The notes beneath the pieces were generated by a model, which saw only the letters and a program-made list of their open reading frames with translations, ran no database searches and was not told the DNA's origin. Both the position numbers and the translations under genes were made by a program. Source: Bolinopsis microptera (Eukaryota; Ctenophora; Tentaculata; Lobata; Bolinopsidae). From it: DNA of 64,000 nucleotides. The stretch covers positions 9,990,411-10,054,410 of the forward strand of contig NC_087073.1 of NCBI RefSeq assembly GCF_026151205.1. The letters run 5' to 3'. Shown here piece after piece: positions 19,736 through 30,655 of the stretch. Within the stretch, counting starts at the first letter, position 1. Each line of letters opens with the position of its first letter.

Positions 19736-22604
19736 CAAAAACGGACAAAAATGGACAAAAACGGACAAAAATGGAAATAACATTTAGATGCTTCCTCCTC
19801 CTACTCTTCCTCCTCCTCCCCCTGGGTCTTCCTGATCTTCCTCAGTCCTCTTCCTCCTCCCCTCCTCAGTCCTCCTTCTACTCCTCCTCCTCGTCCTCAG
19901 TCCTCCTCATCAGTCCTCAACAGTCCTCCTCCTCCCCAGTCCTCCTCCTCCTCCTGAGTCCTCCTCCTGGGTCCTCCTCCTCCTCTTCATCCTCCTCCTC
20001 TTCCTCCTCAGTCCTCCTCAGTCCTCCTCCTCATCCTTCTCCTCAGTCCTCCATCCTCCTCCTCAGTCCTCCCCCAGTCCCCCAGTCCCCCTCCTCCTCC
20101 TCCTATTCAGTCCTCCTCCTCCTCCTTCTCAGTCCTCCTCAGTCCTCCTCCTCTTCCCTCTCAGTCATCCTCCTCAGCCATCCTCCTCAGTCCTCCTCAG
20201 TCCTCCTCCTCAGTCCTCCTCCTCCTGGGTCCTCCTCCTCTTCATCCTCGGTCCTCAGTCCTCCTCCTCCTGGGTCCTCCTCCTCATCCTTCTCATCAGT
20301 CCTCCTCCTCCCCAGTCCTCTCCCAGTCCCCCTCCTTCTCCTCCTCCTATTCAGTCCTCCTCCTCCTCCTCCTTAGATCTCCTCAGTCCTCCTTCTCATT
20401 TCTCCTAAGTCCTCCTCCTGAGTCCTCCTCCTGAGTCCTCCTCCTCTTCCTTCTGAGTCCTCCTCCTGAGTCCTCCTCCTCCTCCCTCTCAGTCATCCTC
20501 CTCAGTCATCCTCCTCAGCCATCCTCCCCAGCCATCCTCCTCAGCCATCCTCCTCAGTACTCCTCAGTCCTCCTCCTTCTCAGTCATCGTCAGTCCTCCT
20601 CAGTCCTCCTCCTCCTCCTGGGTCCTCCTCCTCCTCCTCCTCCTGGGTCCTCCTGGGTCTTCCTGATCCTCCCCAGTCTTCTTCCTCCTCCCCTCCTCAG
20701 TCCTCCTCCTACTCTTCCTCCTCGTCCTCAGTCCTCCTCATCAGTCCTCAACAGTTCTCCTCCTCCCCAGTCCTCCTCCTCCTCCTGGGGCCTTTTCCTG
20801 GGTCCTCCTCCTGGGTCCTCCTCCTCCTGGGTCTTCCTCCTCCTGGGTCCTCCTTCTCCTTCTCAGTCCTTCTCCTCCTCCTCCGGACAAAAACGGACAA
20901 AAATGGACAAAAACGGACAAAAATGGAAATAACATTTAGATGCTTCCTCCTCCTACTCTTCCTCCTCCTCCCCCTGGGTCTTCCTGATCTTCCTCCTCCC
21001 CTCCTCAGTCCTCCTTCTACTCCTCCTCCTCGTCCTCAGTCCTCCTCATCAGTCCTCAACAGTCCTCCTCCTCCCCAGTCCTCCTCCTCCTCCTCCTGAG
21101 TCCTCCTCCTGGGTCCTCCTCCTCCTCTTCATCCTCCTCCTCTTCCTCCTCAGTCCTCCTCCTCATCCTTCTCCTCAGTCCTCCATCCTCCTCCTCAGTC
21201 CTCCCCCAGTCCCCCTCCTCCTCCTCCTATTCAGTCCTCCTCCTCCTCCTTCTCAGTCCTCCTCAGTCCTCCTCCTCCTCCTCCTCCTCTTCCCTCTCAG
21301 TCATCCTCCTCAGCCATCCTCCTCAGTCCTCCTCAGTCCTCCTCCTCAGTCCTCCTCCTCCTGGGTCCTCCTCCACTTCATCCTCGGTCCTCAGTCCTCC
21401 TCCTCCTGGGTCCTCCTCCTCATCCTTCTCATCAGTCCTCCTCCTCCCCAGTCCTCTCCCAGTCCCCCTCCTCCTCCTCCTCCTATTCAGTCCTCCTCCT
21501 CCTCCTTCTCAGTCCTCCTCAGTCCTCCTCCTCCTCCTCCTCCTCTTCCCTCTCAGTCATCCTCCTCAGCCATCCTCCTCAGTCCTCCTCAGTCCTCCTC
21601 CTCAGTCCTCCTCCTCCTGGGTCCTCCTCCTCTTCATCCTCCTCCTCTTCCTCCTCGGTCCTCAGTCCTCCTCCTCCTGGGTCCTCATCCTCATCCTTCT
21701 CATCAGTCCTCCTGCTCCCCAGTCCTCTCCCAGTCCCCCTCCTTCTCCTCCTCCTATTCAGTCCTCCTCCTCCTCCTCCTTAGTTCTCCTCAGTCCTCCT
21801 TCTCATTTCTCCTAAGTCCTCCTCCTGAGTCCTCCTCCTGAGTCCTCCTCCTCTTCCTTCTGAGTCCTCCTCCTGAGTCCTCCTCCTCCTCCCTCTCAGT
21901 CATCCTCCTCAGTCATCCTCCTCAGCCATCCTCCCCAGCCATCCTCCTCAGCCATCCTCCTCAGTACTCCTCAGTCCTCCTCCTTCTCAGTCATCGTCAG
22001 TCCTCCTCCTCAGTCCTCCTCAGTCCTCCTCAGTCCTCCTCCTCCTCCTGGGTCCTCCTCCTCCTCCTCCTCCTGGGTCCTCCTGGGTCTTCCTGATCCT
22101 CCCCAGTCTTCTTCCTCCTCCCCTCCTCAGTCCTCCTCCTACTCTTCCTCCTCGTCCTCAGTCCTCCTCATCAGTCCTCAACAGTTCTCCTCCTCCCCAG
22201 TCCTCCTCCTCCTCCTGGGGCCTTTTCCTGGGTCCTCCTCCTGGGTCCTCCTCCTCCTGGGTCCTCCTCCTCCTGGGTCCTCCTTCTCCTCCTCAGTCCT
22301 TTTCCTCCTCCTCCTCAGTCCTCTTCCTCCTCTTCCTCCTCCCTCTCAGTCATCCTCCTCAGCCATCCTCCTCAGCCATCCTCCTCAGTCCTCCTCCTTC
22401 TCAGTCCTCCTCCTGAGTCCTCCTCCTCCTGAGTCATCCTCCTCAGTTCTCCTCCTCCTCCTCCTAGGTCCTCCTTCTGGGTCCTCCTCCTCCTCCTCCT
22501 CCTGGGTCTTCCTGATCCTTCTCCTCCCTCTCAGTCATCCTCCTCGGTCATCCTCCTCAGCCATCCTCCTCAGCCATCCTTCTCAGCCATCCTCCTCAGT
22601 ACTC
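19736..22604. repeat. Pyrimidine-rich (TCC)n mega-array with 1151-bp duplication
   Basis: The plus strand is almost wholly C/T for nearly 2.9 kb, built from TCCTCC, CAGTCCTCC and GGGTCCTCC units. The purine-rich lead-in (ACGGACAAAAATGGAAATAA, then CATTTAGATGCTTCC) occurs at about 19752 and again at about 20903, an 1151-bp shift. Internal landmarks repeat at that spacing too, so it is a higher-order repeat of two copies. Such mirror-symmetric polypurine/polypyrimidine DNA can form triplex (H-DNA). The 201-codon Ser/Pro/Leu frame across it is not a gene. Confidence 0.9.
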
Positions 22605-22634
22605 TTGAGTACTCTTCAGTCCTCAAAATGTTTG

Positions 22635-22800
22635 TCCGCTAATGTCCACCAATGTCCGCTAATGTCCACCAATGTCCATCCAAGTCCGCCAATGTCCGTC
22701 CGGGTCCGCCAATGTCCGTCCGAGTCCGCCAATGTCCGTCCGAGTCCGCCAATGTCCGTCCGAGTCCGCCAATGTCCGTCCGTGTCCGCCAATGTCCCAA
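22635..22800. repeat. 20-bp minisatellite (CCGCCAATGTCCGTCCGAGT)
   Basis: About six good copies of the 20-bp unit, preceded by looser units with GTCCACCAATGTCCGCTAAT. It follows the pyrimidine array directly. Confidence 0.85.
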
Positions 22801-22879
22801 AAAACACGTCCGTTGTCTCATAGAATCCAAAAAGGACAGGACATAGGCAGACATAGACGGACATGACACCCCCCCCTTT

Positions 22880-23994
22880 ATGCTTATACATAATATCCGC
22901 AGGACAAGACTTGCAAAATCCCTATAATTTCCACAGTTTTCAGGCATATTAGGTCCGCAAGGGCAAGGTGAGATCATGTTATTGTATCCATTACAATGAT
23001 ATTTTTAAAAGATTCAATAAAATAAAAGCAGGCATTCAGAAGTTCTTGATCACATTTTCTTGTAACACATTGCATGATGTCTCAAATATCATAAATAAAG
23101 ATGCATTTGTATGTGAGTAACATAGCATGAGTGTATAGAAGAGAATATACAGTAACAAATAGTTTCGGTTTCTTGTTCAATTTGCCATGCTGCAAGGACA
23201 GCTTTATTGACATAACTGGGAGCTCTATTAACTCACTTTGCTAAGTTATCAAGCATTATGAACAAAGTTGAACCCTCCTGCACTAAGCGAACTTAATTAT
23301 TTGCTTGATTGCTGTGTTGATCATGTGATCAGATGATCAGCTAAATAATTTTGCTGATGAGTTCAAGACAAATTGCTTGATAATTTCGTCATTTCAACTC
23401 CGTTTTGCATAATGTTTTCAAGATGGAGGTACTGTTCTGAGGAAAGTAGCATCATGCAAAAATTGCTTGCATCCATACAGATAAGTGTTGTGATATTTAG
23501 CCTCTATTATTTAGTGACAAGTTTGCACACTCCCTTATTAGCAGTTTTGCTTTCACAAAACATTGCCACATATAAGGGAATTATTTAAGCAATTCTCCTA
23601 TTTCTGAATTTTTGATTTTTGTTTTTGGATTCTCAACTAGAGATGTTGTAACCTAGTCTGTTAGCATAGTTGTCTAATCTTCAACACTTTTGCTCCAATA
23701 AGCGATTAATCGTTAGTAAGTCCATCACCTCATACATTCGATTCAGTACTCTTTGTCTATCATAGAGGAAGAGGTTTAGTAACGATCAAAATCGAATATT
23801 TTTTTCTTCACAATTATATATTTCTTAACAATGTAATGATATTCTAAAAGATGAGATTCAATCTTTATAATGCAATTAGACTGACAATTGACACAGATAA
23901 TCCTTGGTCTGTGACTAAATGCACAATATTATGTTTTATCTGGAATCAGTCTTTAACTTTAAAATTCTCAGGTCAAAGGAATGTAATTCATGAA
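22880..23994. other. Intergenic DNA and upstream region of the first b561 gene
   Basis: AT-rich. A splice acceptor-like TTTAAAATTCTCAG ends at about 23971, 24 bases before the likely start codon at 23995, so a non-coding upstream exon is plausible. No other feature. Confidence 0.4.
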
Positions 23995-25161
23995 ATGTAC
24001 ACACTGATCTTGCTATCCCTATTGTTATGTAGTTTGTCAGTCAACAGTTGCCCAACTACCCCATGTTTTAAATCACCACCGGAGTGCTCTGGCTCATCAT
24101 GCATTGTACAATTTCAAAATTCAGATTATGGAAGTGCATTCAATATAACAATGAAAGCACAGGTTTCCTACTTTTCTCTTGAGAGTTCAGAGAACTTCTG
24201 GTTGGGGATAGGTTTATCAGAACAAGGTGCTATGGGTGACAGTCAGATAACACTGTGTACTAAAGGCATGAAGACATCCGTGGTTCAAGTTTCAGGATAT
24301 TCACATGGTGTTCTGCCCACTTCTATTGGACCTTCTCTAACATCAAAAGTTTCTTTAACAAAGGAAGATGAATTCATTTCGTGTACCTTCCTGTTACATA
24401 AAAGTTTCTTTGACGGGGAAAACAAGTATATATTCATAGGTGCCGGACCAGTGGAAGACAACTACATTCTGTATCACTATTCAACTCCTTTAGTCTCTAC
24501 TGAAACTGTAAATCTATTTGGACAAGATGATAATCAGCCTGCTTATGCCAGTATAACTGACTTCAGGATCCTGCTGCATGCATCAGCAATGATTACAGGG
24601 TATGGTGTTTTTCTTGTGGTTGGCATATATACCAGTAGATATTTGAAGCCATTGTTTGACTCAGCGTGGTATACAGTTCATACAAGCATAATATACGGAA
24701 TGGTATTCATTGTTGCAGTTGGTCTTGCATCAATTCTCATCAAAGAAAGGACTATCAATACAGGTGGTCATGAACTGATTGGTTTTTTGATAATCATCTT
24801 AACAATTGTTCAAATAATTTTAGGTGCCTGTCGTCCTTATAAGAAGCACAAAGCTAGATATAGTTCATCTTTCGTTCATCTCGTTATAGGGTGCTTTCTA
24901 TTGCTACTTGTTGTAGTAAACATATTTTTGGGACTGTCCAAGACTCAGTTGAGAATACCGAATCACATATTTGTCATTCAAGGAATATATGTGATATGGA
25001 TTGTGTTTGGATCGATTGTGGGAAATGAAGTATTGAAGCATCTTTATATCCATGATCATATTGTTTACATTAAAAAACTGAAGTTGTACACAATGATTAA
25101 TATTGGGGTCATCTTGATGTATGGGTGTACCATAATCATTTTGTTGAATGTTGTTGAATGA
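23995..25161 (+). CDS. Cytochrome b561 domain ferric-reductase-like protein (FRRS1-like)
   Basis: I take the ATG at 23995: a strong signal peptide follows it (MYTLILLSLLLCSLSVNS), whereas the upstream in-frame stretch from 23851 has no such character and contains an acceptor site. The 388-residue protein has a Cys-rich then DOMON-like extracellular part (about 20-180; YFSLESSENFWLGIGLSEQG resembles the DOMON core). A multi-helix cytochrome b561 core runs from about 193 on. Four heme-ligand histidines are in place: LLHASAM (H195), WYTVHTS (H229), GGHELIG (H259) and FVHLVIG (H295), enough for two b hemes. It should carry electrons across a membrane, for example reducing ferric iron. It is followed 613 bp later by a diverged tandem paralogue. 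Confidence 0.8.
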   Translation: MYTLILLSLLLCSLSVNSCPTTPCFKSPPECSGSSCIVQFQNSDYGSAFNITMKAQVSYFSLESSENFWLGIGLSEQGAMGDSQITLCTKGMKTSVVQVSGYSHGVLPTSIGPSLTSKVSLTKEDEFISCTFLLHKSFFDGENKYIFIGAGPVEDNYILYHYSTPLVSTETVNLFGQDDNQPAYASITDFRILLHASAMITGYGVFLVVGIYTSRYLKPLFDSAWYTVHTSIIYGMVFIVAVGLASILIKERTINTGGHELIGFLIIILTIVQIILGACRPYKKHKARYSSSFVHLVIGCFLLLLVVVNIFLGLSKTQLRIPNHIFVIQGIYVIWIVFGSIVGNEVLKHLYIHDHIVYIKKLKLYTMINIGVILMYGCTIIILLNVVE

Positions 25162-25774
25162 ATTAGCCACATACTGTAAGATCTTATTATGTAAAAGATT
25201 TATTAAAGGTTTTTGCATGATAAAAGTTGTAAATATGTAAATGATGTAAATTTCAGGAATTTTGTACATAACATGTTAGTTTTAACGTATTATATTTGTA
25301 TTTGTAATGTTGTCTTATATTGTTATGTAATTAAATATCCATTATATCGTATCATCATAACATTATATTTGTGTATGACAAAGCAATTGTCACTGTTTGG
25401 ATACAAATTTTATATCGAATAATGAGTTAAAATTCAAATAACTGCATTATTCTAGAATTTATACCAACCTGATACTTACCTGAACAAAAAAGATAAATTT
25501 CGGTTGAAAATTTTTTTGTTATCTACAGTATCATATTTTGAAATGTATCATACAACACTGTCTAATACTGTTTACTCAAAGCTGTTTAATTTATCTTTTT
25601 GAAAACGTTAAAACAAAGATATGTTTGAAAATGGCAATAAAACAGAACGATTACATCACGTGACTGTATCAAAATCTTAAACATGTTAACATTAGTTTGC
25701 ATCGACTATAACCTAGTATTAATTTCTTTTATGAAATACAATGATAATGTTTACGTAACATCATTCAGGGAACA
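25162..25774. other. Spacer between the two b561 paralogues
   Basis: AT-rich spacer; no coding frame of note. It holds the 3' UTR of the first gene and the promoter of the second. Confidence 0.4.
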
Positions 25775-26917
25775 ATGTATAAGGTCCATGTTATGACAAT
25801 GCTGCTGAGGTTCATGCTGCTACAATCAACTAACTTACTAACATATCCAGAAACGTGCTCTGAGGAGGGTTGCTTTTTCCGGGTCACATGGACGGAGTGG
25901 ACCCCCTACATTTACAATGTTAGCATTCACTCCTCAAACCTTCCATCTCACTCTTCTTTAGCTCTCTCACTATCCAACTCTTTCTCGTTTAACAGAATGA
26001 TACTCTGCTATGATGGAGCTGATCAACCTTCTTTTATCAAGGTGTACGATAACTGGACAGCAAAAACAGGACAAGATAAAGCTATATTTTTGGGCCAGGT
26101 GACGAGATTAACAGATAAGCTCACCTGCTCATTCTCAATGTTAAAAAGGGAACTTCCAGGCACACATCTGAAAGTGGATGTCTCTACATTCAACATGACA
26201 GAGCAGAACTCAAGCTTCCAGGCTCTGTTAAATGCTTTTGAACTTGGGCAGGGTATAGAGTTCAGGAAAAATGATAGGTTTTATATCAGAAGCGATAACT
26301 TGAACACAAGGTTTGTCCTGTGCCATAGCTTTTGCATGCTTTTAGCTTATGGAACTGTGTTTATAGCGAGCCTTTTCCTGTCAAGGTACTTAAAAAGAAA
26401 CTCTTGTGGTCAGAAATGGCAGAGATGTTACATTGCTCTTTTACTCTTGAACATAACAATACAAGGGGTAGGCCTATTCTGTCTACTAGGGCTGCATGAT
26501 AAACTGCATATGACTCCTCTGAAGTTTCACAGGTCCTCCGGAATCATTGTAACAATATTGCTGGCGGTCCATTTCATGTTTATCCTTCTAAAACCGTATC
26601 TAGAAGGGAGCAGACTAAAGAAACATGTTTCCCACATGTCTATGATGCTCTCAATGTCGATATTTCTTCTTTCCTTCAGCTGCTGTTTCACAGGGCTGGC
26701 CCAGTTGACAGGCCTACCCGGAGGAACTATGATATACATTGCATGTTATATGTTTCTTATTATTGTGGTGGGATTCGTCTTCTCTGAGTTTCTGTATATT
26801 TATTACCCAGTTAAACTTGAAGGTTATTTCAAGACTCTTAAAGTATCTTTTGCTGTTATTTCTGTGTTTATTTGTTTGTTTGGAATCTCTATTCCTATTA
26901 TCTTATTTGTTTTGTAA
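25775..26917 (+). CDS. Diverged cytochrome b561-like paralogue lacking one heme His
   Basis: A 380-residue single-exon protein: signal peptide (MLLRFMLLQSTN region), extracellular domain to about 180 with sites such as NMTEQNSS for N-glycosylation, then six or more hydrophobic helices. Against its upstream neighbour, helix order and flanking residues match: LCHSFCM (H184), SRYLK after helix 2, KFHRSSG (H252) and KHVSHMS (H287). The second ligand position is changed: W-x3-H in the neighbour is W215-QRC-Y219 here, so His is replaced by Tyr. One of the two expected hemes is therefore doubtful. The gene may be a one-heme or regulatory paralogue; the frame is intact, so it is not obviously a pseudogene. 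Confidence 0.7.
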   Translation: MYKVHVMTMLLRFMLLQSTNLLTYPETCSEEGCFFRVTWTEWTPYIYNVSIHSSNLPSHSSLALSLSNSFSFNRMILCYDGADQPSFIKVYDNWTAKTGQDKAIFLGQVTRLTDKLTCSFSMLKRELPGTHLKVDVSTFNMTEQNSSFQALLNAFELGQGIEFRKNDRFYIRSDNLNTRFVLCHSFCMLLAYGTVFIASLFLSRYLKRNSCGQKWQRCYIALLLLNITIQGVGLFCLLGLHDKLHMTPLKFHRSSGIIVTILLAVHFMFILLKPYLEGSRLKKHVSHMSMMLSMSIFLLSFSCCFTGLAQLTGLPGGTMIYIACYMFLIIVVGFVFSEFLYIYYPVKLEGYFKTLKVSFAVISVFICLFGISIPIILFVL

Positions 26918-27284
26918 TGTTAGTATGAAAATTTCGTTAATTTATTTATTCATTCAATCTGATATTGTGTTATCATGTTTATTGTTTATTGTGATTTCTT
27001 TCAGTCACTTTTTGTGTTTGCAGAAATCAAATCTTATGTTTATTTATACTAATTGTTGATATTAAATATTTTTATGTTAATAGAATCTTTAAATATTAAA
27101 TGTTAATGTTGATAATTATTTATTGGTATTCGTACTTCATTAAATTCTTGTTGTTAATGCTTGCCGAACAAGTACCTTATTGATTGACTTAATTTCTAAT
27201 ATATTATTCATGTAGCTGGTAACCAATATAATATTAATTAAAATCTAATAAGTTTTTGCCAATTGTTGTATTTATTAGGTAATC
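26918..27284. other. Spacer upstream of MED4
   Basis: AT-rich. TTTATTAG directly before GTAATCATG (27276-27287) looks like a splice acceptor, so MED4 may have a non-coding first exon in this spacer. Confidence 0.4.
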
Positions 27285-28358
27285 ATGCGAAGTACACGAG
27301 ACAAGTTGATAATGTCTCTTACAGAGCTTCAGCGCTTGGTTATGGTGCTAATACAGTCAGTACACAACCAAACTACCAACAACCCCCAACCTGGTCAGCC
27401 CTCCACCGAGGCTATCACCGCTCAAATAATTGAGAAACAGAACCTTATAAATGAGATCATCGAGGTAGTTTTCCTGCATTATTTGTATTGTGGTAATTCT
27501 AAGATTGTTATAAAACTATTTCTTATTAAGTTAAGTTAATTTGTGCGAGCCATTCTTGATTATGAGTTGTGATACCTGCATACTAACAATGCTTACAACA
27601 GGAGGCAGAGGAGCAAGAAGAGATACAGAGAAAAATAGCAGCAGAGAAACAAGAATACCACAGACTGGAGAGCGAGGTAAACAAACTTCAACAACAACTT
27701 CGACAAAGTCAACAAGTTCTGGAGATGGTGGTAGCTTCAGCTAACGAGAAAACGGAACAAACTGAAGCAGTAAAAGAGCGACAATGCACGGTCAGAGACT
27801 TGTTGTCGTACGCTCATCTGATCAGCAGCTCTTATAGTAATCAGATGCCAGCCAACTGGAGTGAGCTGGACTACAGGAGACCATGGCCTACTGATCTGGG
27901 TAAGTGGGCGAGTTTGTTTTTTGTCTTCGCAGCGAAGTAGCGATTATGACACCTTCATACATTACCCATGCCAATTGATTGTAAAGTAGATTTTTCAGGA
28001 TGACTTTCAATCCAGGATGACTTTCGATAACTTAAAAGCTGTTCTAAGCCGACGATATTTAGAGTATATTTTGATGCTCTGTTTTCTCAGAAAATTATTT
28101 TCATTTAAATCTTACTGTATGTCAGATATGCGAGCTGGGGAGCTGGGGAAGTTAAGTGCTGGCCTCATGCCAGTGCTAAGTGAAGGAGTTTTAGCAGAAC
28201 GCCAGGCGCTGCAAGCCAAACAGTGGAAACAGCAGCAGCCCCTTAATCAAGTATCCGAGCTGGAATCTCAAGAAAAAGCAGAGCTTCTGCCAGTGAAGGA
28301 GGAAATGAGCTCGAGTAGTGACGACGAGGGAGATCATATGATGGAGGAGGTCACGTGA
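27285..28358 (+). CDS. MED4: Mediator complex subunit 4, three coding exons
   Basis: Exons are 27285-27464 (phase 0, donor GAG|GTAGTT), 27602-27899 (acceptor ACAACAG, donor G|GTAAGT) and 28126-28358 (acceptor TATGTCAG, stop TGA). Joined they give about 236 residues. MED4 sits in the middle module of Mediator, bridging activators and RNA polymerase II. Evidence: an N-terminal STRDKLIMSL segment like STRERLLSAL of animal MED4; a long coiled coil (about 60-110, heptads rich in Glu/Gln/Leu); the signature LLSYAHLISSSYS; then RRPWPTDL joined across the intron to DMRAGELG, matching the RPYPTDxEMRxGxLG motif. The tail ends in a Ser/Asp/Glu-rich stretch (SSSSDDEGD), also seen in other MED4 proteins. 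Frame continuity across both junctions is exact. Confidence 0.9.
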
Positions 28359-29355
28359 CATCCGGTTACTGGACTTTTTAGTGATGTTTAGATTTATACA
28401 TGCTGTTCGGAGATCCGAGTGCAAGTTTTAAAGCTGATAACTTACGTGGCTTCCGATAATAAGAGCTTTTCCCATTCTGAACTGACTTCAATATTCTTAA
28501 TCTACAAACTCTTTTACCGATGTTATTACTGAAGTTATTTTTTATTTTGGTATTGTTTGAAAGCGCATAGAAGGACTAAGGAGACATTTTAGTGATTTTG
28601 GGGTCTTACAAATTTAGTAAAGTTATTCTAAATAATAATTCAATGTAACTTAATAATATATAATTTCATTTATATAAATTATTTCATTACAAATGTTCAC
28701 ATTTATCAGCGTTAGTTTCATTGTGAGTGAGACAGCTATAATATACTAGTAGAAGTACAATCCATCAAATAATCTGAACTACATACCACATACTTCACAC
28801 TTAGACCCCCACTACAAAAATGCAAGTTGCGTTCCTTTCGATAAGCATCGCTAGCTAGATGCCTCTCTCAGCTGTATCCTTGGAAACATCAGCTGTCATG
28901 TACAACACTCTTATAAGATCAAGCTGAGATAGTGCATTACACTGTTGTCATGGTAACGTCAAGATGCGCTAGTAGGTAATCACTCCTACTGTTAAGATGA
29001 GGCAATAACTAAATTGTATTGGATTCACCTTACTTGCTGATTAATTACCACATTGTAAAGGTTCTGATGGATGAAGTTCATCTTCATTATAAGAATTGTT
29101 AGCTTTAAATAGCTCATTGAGTTTACCTCAATACCAAGCACAATGCCCTGAAATTTCATGGCTAAACTTATATTTCAGTCTATTTAGAGAGAATATGACA
29201 ACCTCGCTAACAGGGCCAGGGGCCTGCTGATCAAACAATTGTGTTGTTAACTGAAAGTCAACATACATTCTCATCTATAAATATCGTATAAATCCCTAGT
29301 TTAATAAAAACTATTAAACTATGTGACTGATAACAAACCATGTATAATTAAAGGG
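28359..29355. other. Intergenic between MED4 and PPIL3
   Basis: No coding frame. It holds the MED4 3' UTR and the PPIL3 promoter; no tandem or inverted repeat of note. Confidence 0.4.
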
Positions 29356-30655
29356 ATGTCGGTAACTCTGCACACTGATGTGGGGGATGTAAAGTTAGAA
29401 CTATTCTGCGAGGAATGTCCCAAGACTTGTTACAATTTCCTAGCTCTTTGCGCGAGTGATTACTACAATGATTGCATATTCACTAGGAACATCAGAGGCT
29501 TTCTTGCACAGGTAATAATGAGTAATTTTAATTATGTAGTAATTAATAATATATTAAGATTCAATTGTGCTTAAGGTGGTTGGGATGGGGGAGAATCGAT
29601 CTTAGGTTAATTTCATCAGAATATTTTGTGATGAATTCTTAATTCAGAAATATGGGTTATGTTTGCAACCCATGTTGCAATTTTGTTGGCACGTGGCTGT
29701 GATTAATTTATCATCTTGCAGGCTGCAGCATTGACCAATCAGGCTTCAGCATTGACCGATCAGGCTGCAGCATTGACCAATTAGGCCGCAGCTTTGACCA
29801 ATCAGGCTGCAGCATTGATCAATCAGGCTGCAGCATTGACCAATCAGACTGCAGCATTGACCAATCAGGCTGCAGCATTGACCAATCAGGCTGCAGCATT
29901 GACCAATCAGGCTGTAGCATTGATCAAATTCCCAATTATAATATCGCATCCACGTGCGAAACAAAACTAGACGTCTTTCTATTAAAACTACTTTATAATA
30001 TAACAACAAACATTTCAAACAGACTTAGATACAGTCTACAGATCGAGATTAATTTAATTCACGTTGTTTTATACAGATTGAATTTATACTTTATACAGAT
30101 TCAGATTGAATTTAAGTTGAATCACAAATCTGCAATGTTCAGACAGGAGATCCGACTGGTACTGGGAAGGGAGGAAAGAGTTGTTGGGAGTCGAGGTACT
30201 TTCCAGACGAGATACACGAAGGTATAAAGCACTCTAAGCGGGGTATGGTCAGCATGGCTAATAGTGGTCCTAACAAGAACTCTTCTCAGTTCTTCTTCAC
30301 TTATGCCGAACAGGTTATTCTGTTGTTTATTGTACAGCTACCATCCAGTTAGCTTACTTATTCTCCGAAACCAAATCATGACTACTTTTTTGTGAGCGCG
30401 ACATTTACAAATTTTGATTGAATCGTCTGAGAACGCTTGACTATGAGCACTCTAAGTTATACCTCAATCAACCAATAACCACTTGTTCAGGTGAATCTAG
30501 ACGGGAAGTTTACAGTGTTTGGGCACGTGATAAGTGGGCTGGAAGTGCTGGACGACCTGGAAAAAGTACCAGTGGATGAGAAACTCAAACCCATCACTGA
30601 TATCAAGATCAGACGAGCCACGATACACGCTAACCCCATTGCTGAATGGGGCTGA
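29356..30655 (+). CDS. PPIL3: Peptidyl-prolyl isomerase, PPIL3-type cyclophilin, three exons
   Basis: Exons are 29356-29511 (donor CAG|GTAATA), 30143-30313 (acceptor GTTCAG, donor CAG|GTTATT) and 30491-30655. All junctions are phase 0. The product is 163 residues, close to the 161 of human PPIL3, and starts with the family-typical [20 protein letters not shown]. Cyclophilin active-site residues are present: Arg in TRNIRGF, Gln in FLAQ, and the [15 protein letters not shown] block with catalytic Gln and Phe. The cyclophilin-A Trp and His of WLDGKH are Asn and Phe here, as expected for PPIL3, which also lacks them. PPIL3 proteins are spliceosome-associated prolyl isomerases. An upstream in-frame ATG at 29323 exists, but homology begins at 29356. 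Confidence 0.93.
29718..29925. repeat. 21-bp minisatellite of CCAAT boxes in PPIL3 intron 1
   Basis: About ten units of GCATTGACCAATCAGGCTGC A. Six carry an exact GACCAATCAG, which fits the NF-Y consensus RRCCAATCAG. The sites are spaced exactly 21 bp apart, two DNA helical turns. Confidence 0.85.

Noticed and set aside
19771-20376. 201-codon Ser/Pro/Leu-rich frame
   Set aside because: It is low-complexity translation of the pyrimidine array with no unique region.
23851-23994. 48-codon N-terminal extension of the first b561 gene
   Set aside because: It precedes a strong signal peptide and contains a splice acceptor; it is probably intron or 5' UTR.
24904-25269. 121-codon minus-strand frame
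   Set aside because: Antisense to the b561 gene; no start context or domain.
29323-29355. Upstream ATG of PPIL3
   Set aside because: Homology and length fit the ATG at 29356; the extension is unlike the family.
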